From a bacterium (GTDB lineage: Bacteria; Patescibacteria; Paceibacteria; UBA9973), in the NCBI GenBank assembly GCA_021813235.1, contig JAKALG010000046.1, positions 1-6,544 of the forward strand: a DNA stretch of 6,544 nucleotides. Direction: 5' to 3'. The notes beneath the pieces were generated by a model. It saw only the letters and a program-made list of their open reading frames with translations. It was not told the DNA's origin and did not search any database. Within the stretch, counting starts at the first letter, position 1, and each line of letters begins with the position of its first letter. Below are positions 1 to 5,601 of this stretch, one piece after another. The translations under genes were made by a program, and so were the position numbers.

Positions 1-518
1 GAAAATCGTGAACGAAGAGGGGAGGAAACGAGAGCGACGCGTGTTGTGGCTGCAATTAATGTGAAAGGTGGAAGATCAAGTTGGATAGTACGAGCAGAAG
101 GACCTTTGCCGATGATTATATCTAGGACTCCAGACTCCATGGCAGGGTAGAGTATTTCTTCAACCATTTTGTTGAGTCTATGTATCTCGTCTATAAAGAG
201 AATATCTCCAGAAGCAAGGTTGGTGAGAATAGAAGCGAGGTCTCCAACTTTTTCAATAGCTGGCCCAGAAGTTATTTTCATTTGCTTGCCAGTTTCTTTC
301 GCTATCAGATGAGCAAGAGTCGTTTTTCCCAAACCCGGAGGTCCATAAAAGAGGATATGTTCTGGAATATGTCCTCTTTCTTCTGCCGCTCGTAAAAGTA
401 TTTTAACGTTATCTTTTATATGTTTTTGACCGATATATTCGTCCCAACGGGTAGGTCTTAGGGTAGTATCTAAGATAGACTCCTCTGTCTTTATTTCATT
501 TTTAGCTTTATTTTGCAT
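1..518 (-). CDS. ruvB: Holliday junction branch migration ATPase RuvB, N-terminal part (C-terminus beyond left edge)
   Basis: RuvB is the hexameric AAA+ motor that, with RuvA, drives branch migration of Holliday junctions in the cytoplasm. I read 172 codons on the minus strand from ATG at 518-516. Visible in order: the RuvB N-terminal motif [12 protein letters not shown] (residues 20-31), Walker [10 protein letters not shown] (59-67), Walker [10 protein letters not shown] (107-115), the beta-hairpin region around residues 120-145, sensor-1 AATTR (156-160) and the arginine-finger segment SPLRSRF (166-172). The small AAA lid and the winged-helix DNA-binding domain are cut off by the window edge. 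The start is chosen because it gives the usual short N-terminus before [12 protein letters not shown], and AAAGG lies 10 bases upstream (533-529). RuvA and RuvC are not in the window. Family identity is clear; only the missing 3' part is unknown. Confidence 0.96.
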   Translation of the reverse strand, partial: MQNKAKNEIKTEESILDTTLRPTRWDEYIGQKHIKDNVKILLRAAEERGHIPEHILFYGPPGLGKTTLAHLIAKETGKQMKITSGPAIEKVGDLASILTNLASGDILFIDEIHRLNKMVEEILYPAMESGVLDIIIGKGPSARTIQLDLPPFTLIAATTRVALVSSPLRSRF

Positions 519-570
519 GGTTTTTATGCCTTTAGCTCAAGGTAATTTATTTTAAAATTGTATTATATGC

Positions 571-599
571 TTGACTTTTTATTTGTTATATGCTATATT
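571..599 (+). promoter_or_regulatory. Sigma70-type promoter P1 upstream of the ncRNA
   Basis: TTGACT (571-576), a 17-base spacer and TATATT (594-599), with TG one base before the -10 (TGCTATATT), form a good housekeeping promoter pointing right. Transcription would begin near 606. No open reading frame of note follows, so the product would be the structured RNA further downstream or a leader of it. The -10 lies in the left half of an inverted repeat (592-611), and the initial transcribed region carries DnaA-box-like sequences. Confidence 0.5.
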
Positions 600-611
600 T
601 GTTTATATAGC
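592..611. repeat. Short inverted repeat over promoter P1 -10 (possible operator)
   Basis: GCTATAT (592-598) and ATATAGC (605-611) are perfect inverted 7-mers separated by six bases. The pair overlaps the -10 box and expected start site of P1. A dimeric repressor site is possible, but in such AT-rich DNA a 7-bp dyad may be chance. Confidence 0.3.
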
Positions 612-614
612 TTC

Positions 615-646
615 TTATCAACAGGCTATACACAATACTGTCCACA
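615..646 (+). promoter_or_regulatory. Cluster of three DnaA-box-like 9-mers
   Basis: TTATCAACA (615-623), CTATACACA (626-634) and CTGTCCACA (638-646) lie in the same orientation, 11 and 12 bases apart from start to start. Against the canonical DnaA box TTATCCACA they match 8/9, 7/9 and 7/9; against the looser TTATNCACA the second is 8/9. They sit between very AT-rich stretches and between the P1 promoter and the upstream minus-strand -10 box toward ruvB. They could be a DnaA-controlled regulatory site or part of an origin-like region. No dnaA or dnaN gene is visible nearby. Confidence 0.35.
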
Positions 647-659
647 TTATAGCATTTGC

Positions 660-687
660 TTGATATGGAATATAGTATAATTATTTT
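660..687 (+). promoter_or_regulatory. Candidate promoter P2 for the ncRNA
   Basis: TTGATA (660-665), a 16-base spacer and TATTTT (682-687) would start RNA near 694. A perfect TATAAT at 676-681 is an alternative -10 but has no well-spaced -35; it would start RNA near 688. Either start gives a transcript of about 175-180 bases ending at the T-run near 869. Confidence 0.4.
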
Positions 688-720
688 ATAGAGGTTTAGG
701 CCTTTTTTGTTTTAAGAAGA

Positions 721-869
721 CACTAATCTCTAAGCAATCAGCCATCGGTTATACAAATTTGCATAGGACGTTTTGGTGCTCTCACGAGTTCCTGGGGCTA
801 TCCTTTAATGATTTGTTACTTTCGGGGCTTAGCTCTGAAAGGATTGTTTAGAGATTAGTGTTTTTTTTT
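721..869 (+). ncRNA. Structured non-coding RNA, 6S-RNA-like fold
   Basis: The arms 721-739 and 842-860 form a 19-bp stem with a single G-U wobble, followed by nine T (861-869). Next to the stem on the 3' side is a 10-bp hairpin, 819-841, with loop TTA. The 5' side facing it (740-752) is unpaired. Beyond it, 753-758 pairs with 811-816, 762-764 with 808-810, 765-768 with 801-804, and an apical hairpin is formed by 775-781 and 786-792, with one T-T mismatch and loop TCAC. A closing stem, a central bubble with a small hairpin on its 3' strand, and an interrupted terminal stem is the layout known for 6S RNA, which binds the housekeeping RNA polymerase as an open-promoter mimic. The size from P2 (about 175 nt) also fits. 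I cannot match primary sequence to a known 6S, so the family is inferred. Motifs of SRP RNA, tmRNA, RNase P RNA or a T-box were not found. The 5' end is uncertain (688-721). Confidence 0.6.
842..869 (+). terminator. 3' end of the ncRNA: closing-stem arm plus T-run
   Basis: The 3' arm of the long stem (842-860) runs straight into nine T (861-869), one G and five more T. This acts as an intrinsic end for the rightward RNA and abuts the stop codon of the convergent pilB gene (874-876). In the other direction the same stem lacks a good T-run after 721, so it is a poorer terminator for pilB. Confidence 0.55.
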
Positions 870-873
870 GTTT

Positions 874-2571
874 TTATTCCTCGTTTAGATCAACGACGCT
901 TTGCACTTCTTCGAAAGAAGTAATACCATTTATTATTTTTACTATTCCATCTTGGCGCATGGAAAGTATTCCTTGAGCTCGAGCAACTTTTTTTATTTCA
1001 CGCTCACTTGGGTTTTGAGGCATTATTTTTTCTATTGCTTCATCTGTTTTAATTGCTTCGAAAATGCCTATTCGTCCACTATATCCGGTCATATTACACT
1101 TATCGCAACCGACAGGAGCGAAAAGTTTTATTGGTGCATCGGGATTTATATTATAATTTGTCAAATTTTTACCTTCTTCTTTTATACTGTCCATTACCAG
1201 CTTCATTGTTGTTGTTTCTTTTTCTTCTGGAACTTTTTCTTTCTTACAGAATGGACAAAGTTTACGAACTAAACGTTGAGCGATAGATAGAGACAAAGCA
1301 GAGACCATGATTTTTGGATTAGCATCAAGGTCTATTAAACGAGGAATGACTCCAGCTGCGTTGTTGGTGTGAAGGGTAGAAAAGACCATGTGTCCCGTCA
1401 AAGCAGACTCTATAGCTGTTTTGGCAGTTTCGGAATCACGTATTTCTCCGACCATTATGACATCCGGATCTTGACGGAGAGCAGAACGCAATCCTTCTAA
1501 AAATGTATAACCTTTTTCATCATTTGTTTGAGTTTGGGTTATACCTTCTAAATGATATTCTATTGGGTCTTCAATGGTTATAATATTTATTTCTGGTGTA
1601 TATATTTTTCTCAAAAATGCATAAAGAGTCGTTGTTTTTCCTGAGCCTGTCGGTCCTGTAACCAATATCAAACCATTGGGCTTTTTTATTTCTTCTGCTA
1701 TTACAGAGAATAGATAAGGTTCTATCCCAATATCCTCAAGTTTTACTCGGATAGATTTCGGATCAAGAATACGCATGACAATAGCTTCACCATAAGCTCC
1801 AGGAATGAGGGAAGTACGAATACTTAATTCTTCATTTTCTTCCATAATACTGAAACGTCCATCTTGGGCTGTCTTGGAAGTTAATTTCATACCAGAAAGA
1901 AGTTTGATTCTTGAATTTAGAAGATGATAAATATTATTTTCAAAAAACATTACGTCATAAAGTACGCCATCTAAACGAAATCGCAATCTAGCCTGTTCTT
2001 TCTCTGGTTCTATATGTATGTCGGAGGCTTTTATTGCAATTGCTCCAGCTAGAATTATTTCAAACATACGAGAAATTTTATGTATTGGATTTATTTCTTT
2101 TGTTTCTTCTACTAGTTTTTCTATATCTTTAATTGTTTTAATATCTTTTCCAATTTCTTTTAATACTTCTATAGAAATATCCAAGCCTCCTATCTTTGAA
2201 CTCTCTGCTTGGGAAAGTTCCACGTATCTCGCCCAAACTTTTTCTAAAGAAGCGAGAGAAACCATGTAAAAAGTAGGAACTAATCCTTCTCTTTCTATTT
2301 GGTCTTTTAATTTTGAAATTAACTCATCTGATGGAGAACGCAATCCTATAAAAATATTCTTTCCAAAAAGTTTAAAAGGTGCCACTTTTAAATCACGTGC
2401 TTCTTTTTCAGATATAGCTCGCAAAGCTTCATTATCTACTCCTATTTGAGCTAAATTAATATAAGGAAGTTTGTATTTTGATTCTGCGAGCACAGCCACG
2501 AGCTCTTCCTCTTCCTGTTTTCGTATTTCATCCAGTTGTTTATTTTGTTTTTCTTCGTCGAAGGTTGCCAT
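874..2571 (-). CDS. pilB: Type IV pilus assembly / type II secretion ATPase, PilB-GspE family
   Basis: This is a cytoplasmic hexameric motor that powers extension of type IV pili (PilB) or pseudopili (GspE). The 565 residues match the usual family length. An N-terminal MshEN/T2SSE_N-like domain spans about residues 32-115, and a helical linker runs to about 165. The N2 domain carries KASDIHIEPE (181-190) and RLDGVLYDV (199-207). The RecA-like C-terminal domain has Walker A GPTGSGKT (306-313), Asp box TIEDPIEY (332-339), Walker B region DPDVIMVGEIRD (368-379) and His box ALTGHMVFSTLHT (390-402). A tetracysteine zinc motif is complete, with C439/C442 and C489/C492, as in extension ATPases. The first 30 residues are highly charged. 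The start at 2571 has no clear Shine-Dalgarno sequence. PilB versus GspE cannot be separated without pilM/N/O/C or gsp neighbours; in Patescibacteria type IV pili are the usual case. It is divergent from polA and convergent with the ncRNA. Confidence 0.95.
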   Translation of the reverse strand: MATFDEEKQNKQLDEIRKQEEEELVAVLAESKYKLPYINLAQIGVDNEALRAISEKEARDLKVAPFKLFGKNIFIGLRSPSDELISKLKDQIEREGLVPTFYMVSLASLEKVWARYVELSQAESSKIGGLDISIEVLKEIGKDIKTIKDIEKLVEETKEINPIHKISRMFEIILAGAIAIKASDIHIEPEKEQARLRFRLDGVLYDVMFFENNIYHLLNSRIKLLSGMKLTSKTAQDGRFSIMEENEELSIRTSLIPGAYGEAIVMRILDPKSIRVKLEDIGIEPYLFSVIAEEIKKPNGLILVTGPTGSGKTTTLYAFLRKIYTPEINIITIEDPIEYHLEGITQTQTNDEKGYTFLEGLRSALRQDPDVIMVGEIRDSETAKTAIESALTGHMVFSTLHTNNAAGVIPRLIDLDANPKIMVSALSLSIAQRLVRKLCPFCKKEKVPEEKETTTMKLVMDSIKEEGKNLTNYNINPDAPIKLFAPVGCDKCNMTGYSGRIGIFEAIKTDEAIEKIMPQNPSEREIKKVARAQGILSMRQDGIVKIINGITSFEEVQSVVDLNEE

Positions 2572-2581
2572 TTACTTTTTA

Positions 2582-2611
2582 ATAATACAACATTTTCTTA
2601 TGAATAACCAA
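2582..2611 (-). promoter_or_regulatory. Promoter of pilB (near-leaderless)
   Basis: On the minus strand TTGGTT (2611-2606), an 18-base spacer and TATTAT (2587-2582) point to pilB. The expected start near 2575 leaves only about four bases before the ATG at 2571, with no room for a Shine-Dalgarno sequence. The -35 is weak. Confidence 0.45.
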
Positions 2612-2620
2612 CTATAAAAA

Positions 2621-2629
2621 TGATATAAT
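2621..2629 (+). promoter_or_regulatory. Extended -10 promoter of polA (apparently leaderless)
   Basis: TGATATAAT (2621-2629) is a perfect TATAAT preceded by the TG extension. Seven bases follow before the polA ATG at 2637, so the expected +1 falls on or next to the start codon. No good -35 box is present at 16-18 bases, which is tolerated by extended -10 promoters. No Shine-Dalgarno sequence precedes the ATG. Confidence 0.55.
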
Positions 2630-2636
2630 CTAGCTA

Positions 2637-5084
2637 ATGGCTAAAGATAAAAAGACATTAGTGCTATTGGATGCTCATGCGATAATACATCGGGCTTATC
2701 ATGCCTTGCCTGAATTTTTGTCGTCCAAAGGTGAACCAACAGGGGCACTTTATGGGCTTTCCACCATGCTGATGAAGATAATTACAGATTTAAAGCCTGA
2801 TTATATAGTAGCTTGTTATGACTTGCCTCAAAAAACATTTAGACATGAAGCATATGATGGATATAAAGCGGGCAGAGCCAAAACAGAAGATGCTCTCGTT
2901 TTGCAGTTAAAAAATTCTAGACAAATTTTTGAAGCGTTTAGCATACCTGTGTACGATAGCCCAGGTTTTGAAGCTGATGATGTTTTGGGCACAATAGTCG
3001 AGAAATTAAAAAAAGATAAAAATATAAATATTATTATTGCTTCAGGGGATATGGATACAATGCAATTAATAGATGATAAAAAAGTACAAGTATATACTTT
3101 AAAGAAAGGAATTAATGACACTATTTTATATGACGAAGAAAAAGTAATAGATAGATTCGGATTTAAGCCAAAACTTTTACCAGATTATAAAGGATTGCGC
3201 GGTGACCCTTCAGATAATATCATTGGGATCAAAGGTATTGGGGAGAAAACAGCTACAAATTTAATTATAAATTTTGGAACGATAGAAGAAATATATAAAA
3301 AAATTAAAAAAGATGAGAATTCATTTATAAAAAGTGGAATTTCTCCTAGAGTACTGGAATTAATAAAAAACAACGAAGAAGAAGCACTTTTTTCAAAAAC
3401 TTTAGCGAAAATTAGAACGGATGCGCCAATAGATTTCAAATTGCCAGAAAAAACTTTTTGGGAAAATGCAGATTTGAAAAAAATTGAAACAGCTTTTTCT
3501 TTATTTGAGTTTAGAAGCTTGTTTGCAAGATTAAAAAACTTTTTTGCAGGAAAGTTTCCTGAGGGTAATGCTCTCCGTCGTTCGCACTCTATCTTGGAAG
3601 GGCAAGATTTATCTGTAAGTAGCGAATACTCCTCCGAGCACAACCCTCAGGAAACTAGTTCACCTTCCTTAAAAGTGGATGAAGAAAAATTTCAAGAAGC
3701 AGTTATTGCTCTCTGGCTTATAAACTCAGACATAACCAATCCGACACAAGATGATATTTTGCATTTTGCTAATACTGATTCTTTTGAAAAAGCCTATGGA
3801 TATATCTTTAAAAAGTTGAAAGAAAAAGGATTAGAAAAAGTATATGAAGAGATAGAAAAGCCAATAATTGGAATAGTTAAAGAAATGCAAGAGTGTGGCA
3901 TCCTTATAGACAAAGGATATTTTGAAAAATTGTCAAAAGAATATCATGATGAATTAGACAAACTAACTGCCAAGATATATAAGATGGCTGGGACAGAATT
4001 TAATATTAATTCCCCAAAGCAAATGGGTGAAGTTCTTTTCGGAAAAATGGGAATGAAATCAGGCAAAAAGAAAAATGCTAGCGGTTCTTTTTCTACAAAA
4101 GTTTCTGTCTTGGAGGAATTGGAAGAAGATAATCCGATTATAAAAGAGATTCTCTCTTATCGAGAATTACAAAAATTACTTTCTACTTATATTGATGTGA
4201 TTCCAAAAATGGTGGCAGAAGATGGACGTTTACATGCTAAGTTTTTACAAAACGGCACGACCACAGGAAGATTTTCTTCTCAAGACCCAAATTTACAAAA
4301 TTTACCAATCAAAACTGAGCTAGGTAAAAAAATAAGGAATGGTTTTATAGCAGGTAAGGGATGTAAGCTCGTAGCCTTTGATTATAGCCAAATAGAGCTT
4401 CGGGTGGCAGCAATGCTTTCAGGAGATAAGAAAATGACAGCAATTTTCCGTGAAGGTAAAGACATTCATGCGGGAGTGGCTTCATTTGTTTTTGGTGTGC
4501 CGATAGATAAAGTAGATGCTGAAATGCGTCGCAAAGCGAAAGTAATAAACTTTGGTATCATTTACGGCATGGGTGTTTCAGCTTTACGTAAAAGTTTAGG
4601 AGGCACTCGAGAAGAAGCACAAAAATTTTATGACAATTATTTCAATCAATTTTCTGGTGTGCGAGATTATTTAGAGAGTGTAAAAATTTTTGCGATGAAA
4701 AATACTTATACAGAAACTCTTTTTGGTAGACGCAGATATTTCCCGAATATAAATTCCAGAATTCCGTTTTTGAAAAACATGGCAGAGCGTACAGCTATCA
4801 ATGCTCCCGTCCAAGGTACTGCTACTGCGGACATAATAAAGCTTGCTATCAGATATGCCGAAGAGGATTTAGAAAAAGCAAAATTGTTAGATAAAGCACA
4901 TCTCGTTCTCCAAATACACGACGAACTAGTTTATGAGGTAGAAGAAAGTGTTTTGAAAGAGGCATTAAAAATAATAGAAAATGCTATGCAAACGGTCCTA
5001 GAGAGGTCATATTTAAAATACAAAACAGATATTCCTTTATTGGTGCATTCAGGCTTTGGGAACAACTTTGGGGAAGTTAAATAG
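2637..5084 (+). CDS. polA: DNA polymerase I (5'-nuclease plus polymerase, no active proofreading domain)
   Basis: Pol I removes primers with its 5'-nuclease and fills gaps in replication and repair. The product has 815 residues (E. coli 928, Taq 832). The 5'-nuclease domain covers about 1-300: D12, EADDVLG (112-118), SGDMD (136-140), DYKGLRGDPSDN (183-194) and the helix-hairpin-helix GIKGIGEKTA (197-206). The polymerase core begins near residue 400: TTTGRFSS (541-548), motif A VAFDYSQIELR (579-589) with D582 and E587, the O-helix RRKAKVINFGIIYG (631-644) with R631, K635, F639 and Y643, and motif C QIHDELV (759-765) with D762 and E763. F639 sits at the position of E. coli F762, which disfavours dideoxynucleotides. 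Only about 60 residues (roughly 344-405) recall the tail of the 3'-5' exonuclease domain, and none of its DxE-type catalytic motifs is seen, so proofreading is presumably absent as in Taq. Residues 306-340 are encoded by a GC-rich palindrome (3553-3656) in the linker. The start fits the extended -10 box seven bases upstream. Confidence 0.97.
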   Translation: MAKDKKTLVLLDAHAIIHRAYHALPEFLSSKGEPTGALYGLSTMLMKIITDLKPDYIVACYDLPQKTFRHEAYDGYKAGRAKTEDALVLQLKNSRQIFEAFSIPVYDSPGFEADDVLGTIVEKLKKDKNINIIIASGDMDTMQLIDDKKVQVYTLKKGINDTILYDEEKVIDRFGFKPKLLPDYKGLRGDPSDNIIGIKGIGEKTATNLIINFGTIEEIYKKIKKDENSFIKSGISPRVLELIKNNEEEALFSKTLAKIRTDAPIDFKLPEKTFWENADLKKIETAFSLFEFRSLFARLKNFFAGKFPEGNALRRSHSILEGQDLSVSSEYSSEHNPQETSSPSLKVDEEKFQEAVIALWLINSDITNPTQDDILHFANTDSFEKAYGYIFKKLKEKGLEKVYEEIEKPIIGIVKEMQECGILIDKGYFEKLSKEYHDELDKLTAKIYKMAGTEFNINSPKQMGEVLFGKMGMKSGKKKNASGSFSTKVSVLEELEEDNPIIKEILSYRELQKLLSTYIDVIPKMVAEDGRLHAKFLQNGTTTGRFSSQDPNLQNLPIKTELGKKIRNGFIAGKGCKLVAFDYSQIELRVAAMLSGDKKMTAIFREGKDIHAGVASFVFGVPIDKVDAEMRRKAKVINFGIIYGMGVSALRKSLGGTREEAQKFYDNYFNQFSGVRDYLESVKIFAMKNTYTETLFGRRRYFPNINSRIPFLKNMAERTAINAPVQGTATADIIKLAIRYAEEDLEKAKLLDKAHLVLQIHDELVYEVEESVLKEALKIIENAMQTVLERSYLKYKTDIPLLVHSGFGNNFGEVK
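3553..3656. repeat. In-frame palindromic element inside polA
   Basis: AGTTTCCTGAGGGT (3553-3566) and ACCCTCAGGAAACT (3643-3656) are perfect 14-bp inverted repeats. Nested inside are TGCTC/GAGCA (3569-3573 with 3636-3640), TTCGCACT/AGTaGCGAA (3581-3588 with 3618-3626, one bulged A), and a 6-bp hairpin ATCTTG/CAAGAT (3591-3596 with 3603-3608). The whole 104 bp can therefore fold as one long hairpin. Its G+C is 50/104 (48%), against 19/60 and 22/60 in two neighbouring 60-base stretches of the gene. It reads through polA without a stop and gives residues 306-340, polar and serine/glutamate-rich, between the two enzyme domains. AGTT occurs at its left edge (3553-3556) and just after its right edge (3657-3660), a possible 4-bp target duplication, though this may be chance. 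The layout is like that of Rickettsia palindromic elements; homology to them is not claimed. Confidence 0.7.
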
Positions 5085-5096
5085 TCTTTGTTTGTG

Positions 5097-5105
5097 TGGT
5101 ATAAT
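5097..5105 (+). promoter_or_regulatory. Extended -10 promoter of the ICMT-like gene
   Basis: TGGTATAAT (5097-5105) is a perfect extended -10 box. Six bases separate it from ATG at 5112, so transcription would begin at or next to the start codon. TTAAAT (5077-5082) is at 17-base spacing but is a poor -35. The gene may also be served by read-through from polA. Confidence 0.5.
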
Positions 5106-5111
5106 AGAATA

Positions 5112-5600
5112 ATGGAAAAAGAAGGTCTAGAGGAACAAACAAAAGAAAAAAACCCTCATAAAAACAAGGTACATCAAATTTTGGCACATTCCTATCTCTT
5201 TTATTTCTTGTCTTTTTTAGTTGCACTTTTTCTAGATTTTATGTTTCCAATGAAAATTTTTGAGAAAGTTACTATGGCTTCTATCGGTGCCATATTTCTA
5301 ATTTTTGGTACATTATTGATAATCTGGGCACAGAAGTCCTCTCTTAAATTGCAAAAAGAAAATATAACTAAAGAAACATTTTTACGTGGACCTTATCGTT
5401 ATACTAGAAGTCCGACGCATTATGGGCTTTTCTTTTTGATGTTGGGTTTTGGAATTATGGCCAATGCTTTGTTTTTAATTATTTTTTCTATACTTTCTTT
5501 TTTCATTACTAAATTTGTTTTTATAAAGAAAGAAGAGAAAATTCTCGGAGAAAAATATGGGGCTCCTTATTTAGAATACAAAAGATCAGTCAAACTTTAA
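5112..5600 (+). CDS. Integral membrane methyltransferase-like protein, ICMT/PEMT family
   Basis: The family uses S-adenosylmethionine to methylate isoprenylcysteine carboxyl groups, phospholipids or other membrane-associated substrates; the substrate here is unknown. From ATG 5112 the product has 162 residues. About 20 charged N-terminal residues are followed by four likely membrane helices (about 27-45, 54-73, 104-117 and 118-138). The family signature GPYRYTRSPTHYG (93-105) leads into the third helix, and the C-terminal part has the conserved EE (141-142) and EKYGAPYLEYKRSV (147-160). These two regions form the cofactor-binding end in known ICMT structures. An in-frame ATG at 5088 would add eight residues, but the extended -10 box at 5097-5105 lies inside that extension, so 5112 is preferred. 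Neither start has a Shine-Dalgarno sequence. The gene begins 27 bases after polA and stops one base before holA. Confidence 0.8.
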   Translation: MEKEGLEEQTKEKNPHKNKVHQILAHSYLFYFLSFLVALFLDFMFPMKIFEKVTMASIGAIFLIFGTLLIIWAQKSSLKLQKENITKETFLRGPYRYTRSPTHYGLFFLMLGFGIMANALFLIIFSILSFFITKFVFIKKEEKILGEKYGAPYLEYKRSVKL

Positions 5601-5601
5601 T

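Larger units (their letters stand above)
562..654 (-). promoter_or_regulatory. Candidate ruvB promoters (two alternative -10 boxes)
   Basis: Reading the minus strand toward ruvB there are two perfect TATAAT boxes. One is at 651-646 and is preceded by TG plus one base (654-652), making an extended -10 box. The other is at 567-562. Neither has a convincing -35 box. The upstream one would start RNA near 639, inside the DnaA-box-like cluster. The downstream one would give a leader of about 37 bases. Both are predictions from sequence only. Confidence 0.35.

Noticed and set aside
180..395. Open frame of 71 codons on the plus strand
   Set aside because: It lies antisense inside ruvB, whose minus-strand translation shows Walker A, Walker B and sensor motifs. 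No family resemblance or start signal.
690..710. Small GG..CC hairpin followed by TTTTTT as a terminator before the ncRNA
   Set aside because: Only three to four base pairs can form, too weak to call a terminator.
721..869. tmRNA, SRP RNA, RNase P RNA or T-box leader
   Set aside because: No tRNA-like end with a tag frame, no GGAA-type SRP loop motif, too short and without conserved RNase P motifs, and no T-box TGGNACC sequence. The gene to the right is on the opposite strand, so it is not a leader.
519..873. CRISPR array, insertion sequence or LexA-type box
   Set aside because: No evenly repeated units, no transposase frame, and no CTGT-N8-ACAG or GAAC-N4-GTTC site in the interval.
901..1286. 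Plus-strand frames of 123 and 77 codons
   Set aside because: Antisense to the C-terminal part of pilB, including the tetracysteine region. Phe/Tyr-rich products are typical shadows of AT-rich coding DNA.
2018..2269. Plus-strand frame of 83 codons
   Set aside because: Antisense to conserved pilB sequence (N2 domain); no supporting signal.
2828..3643. Minus-strand frames of 97 and 152 codons
   Set aside because: They overlap conserved 5'-nuclease motifs of polA on the other strand and look like shadows. The second one begins in the palindromic element, but nothing suggests that it encodes a transposition protein.
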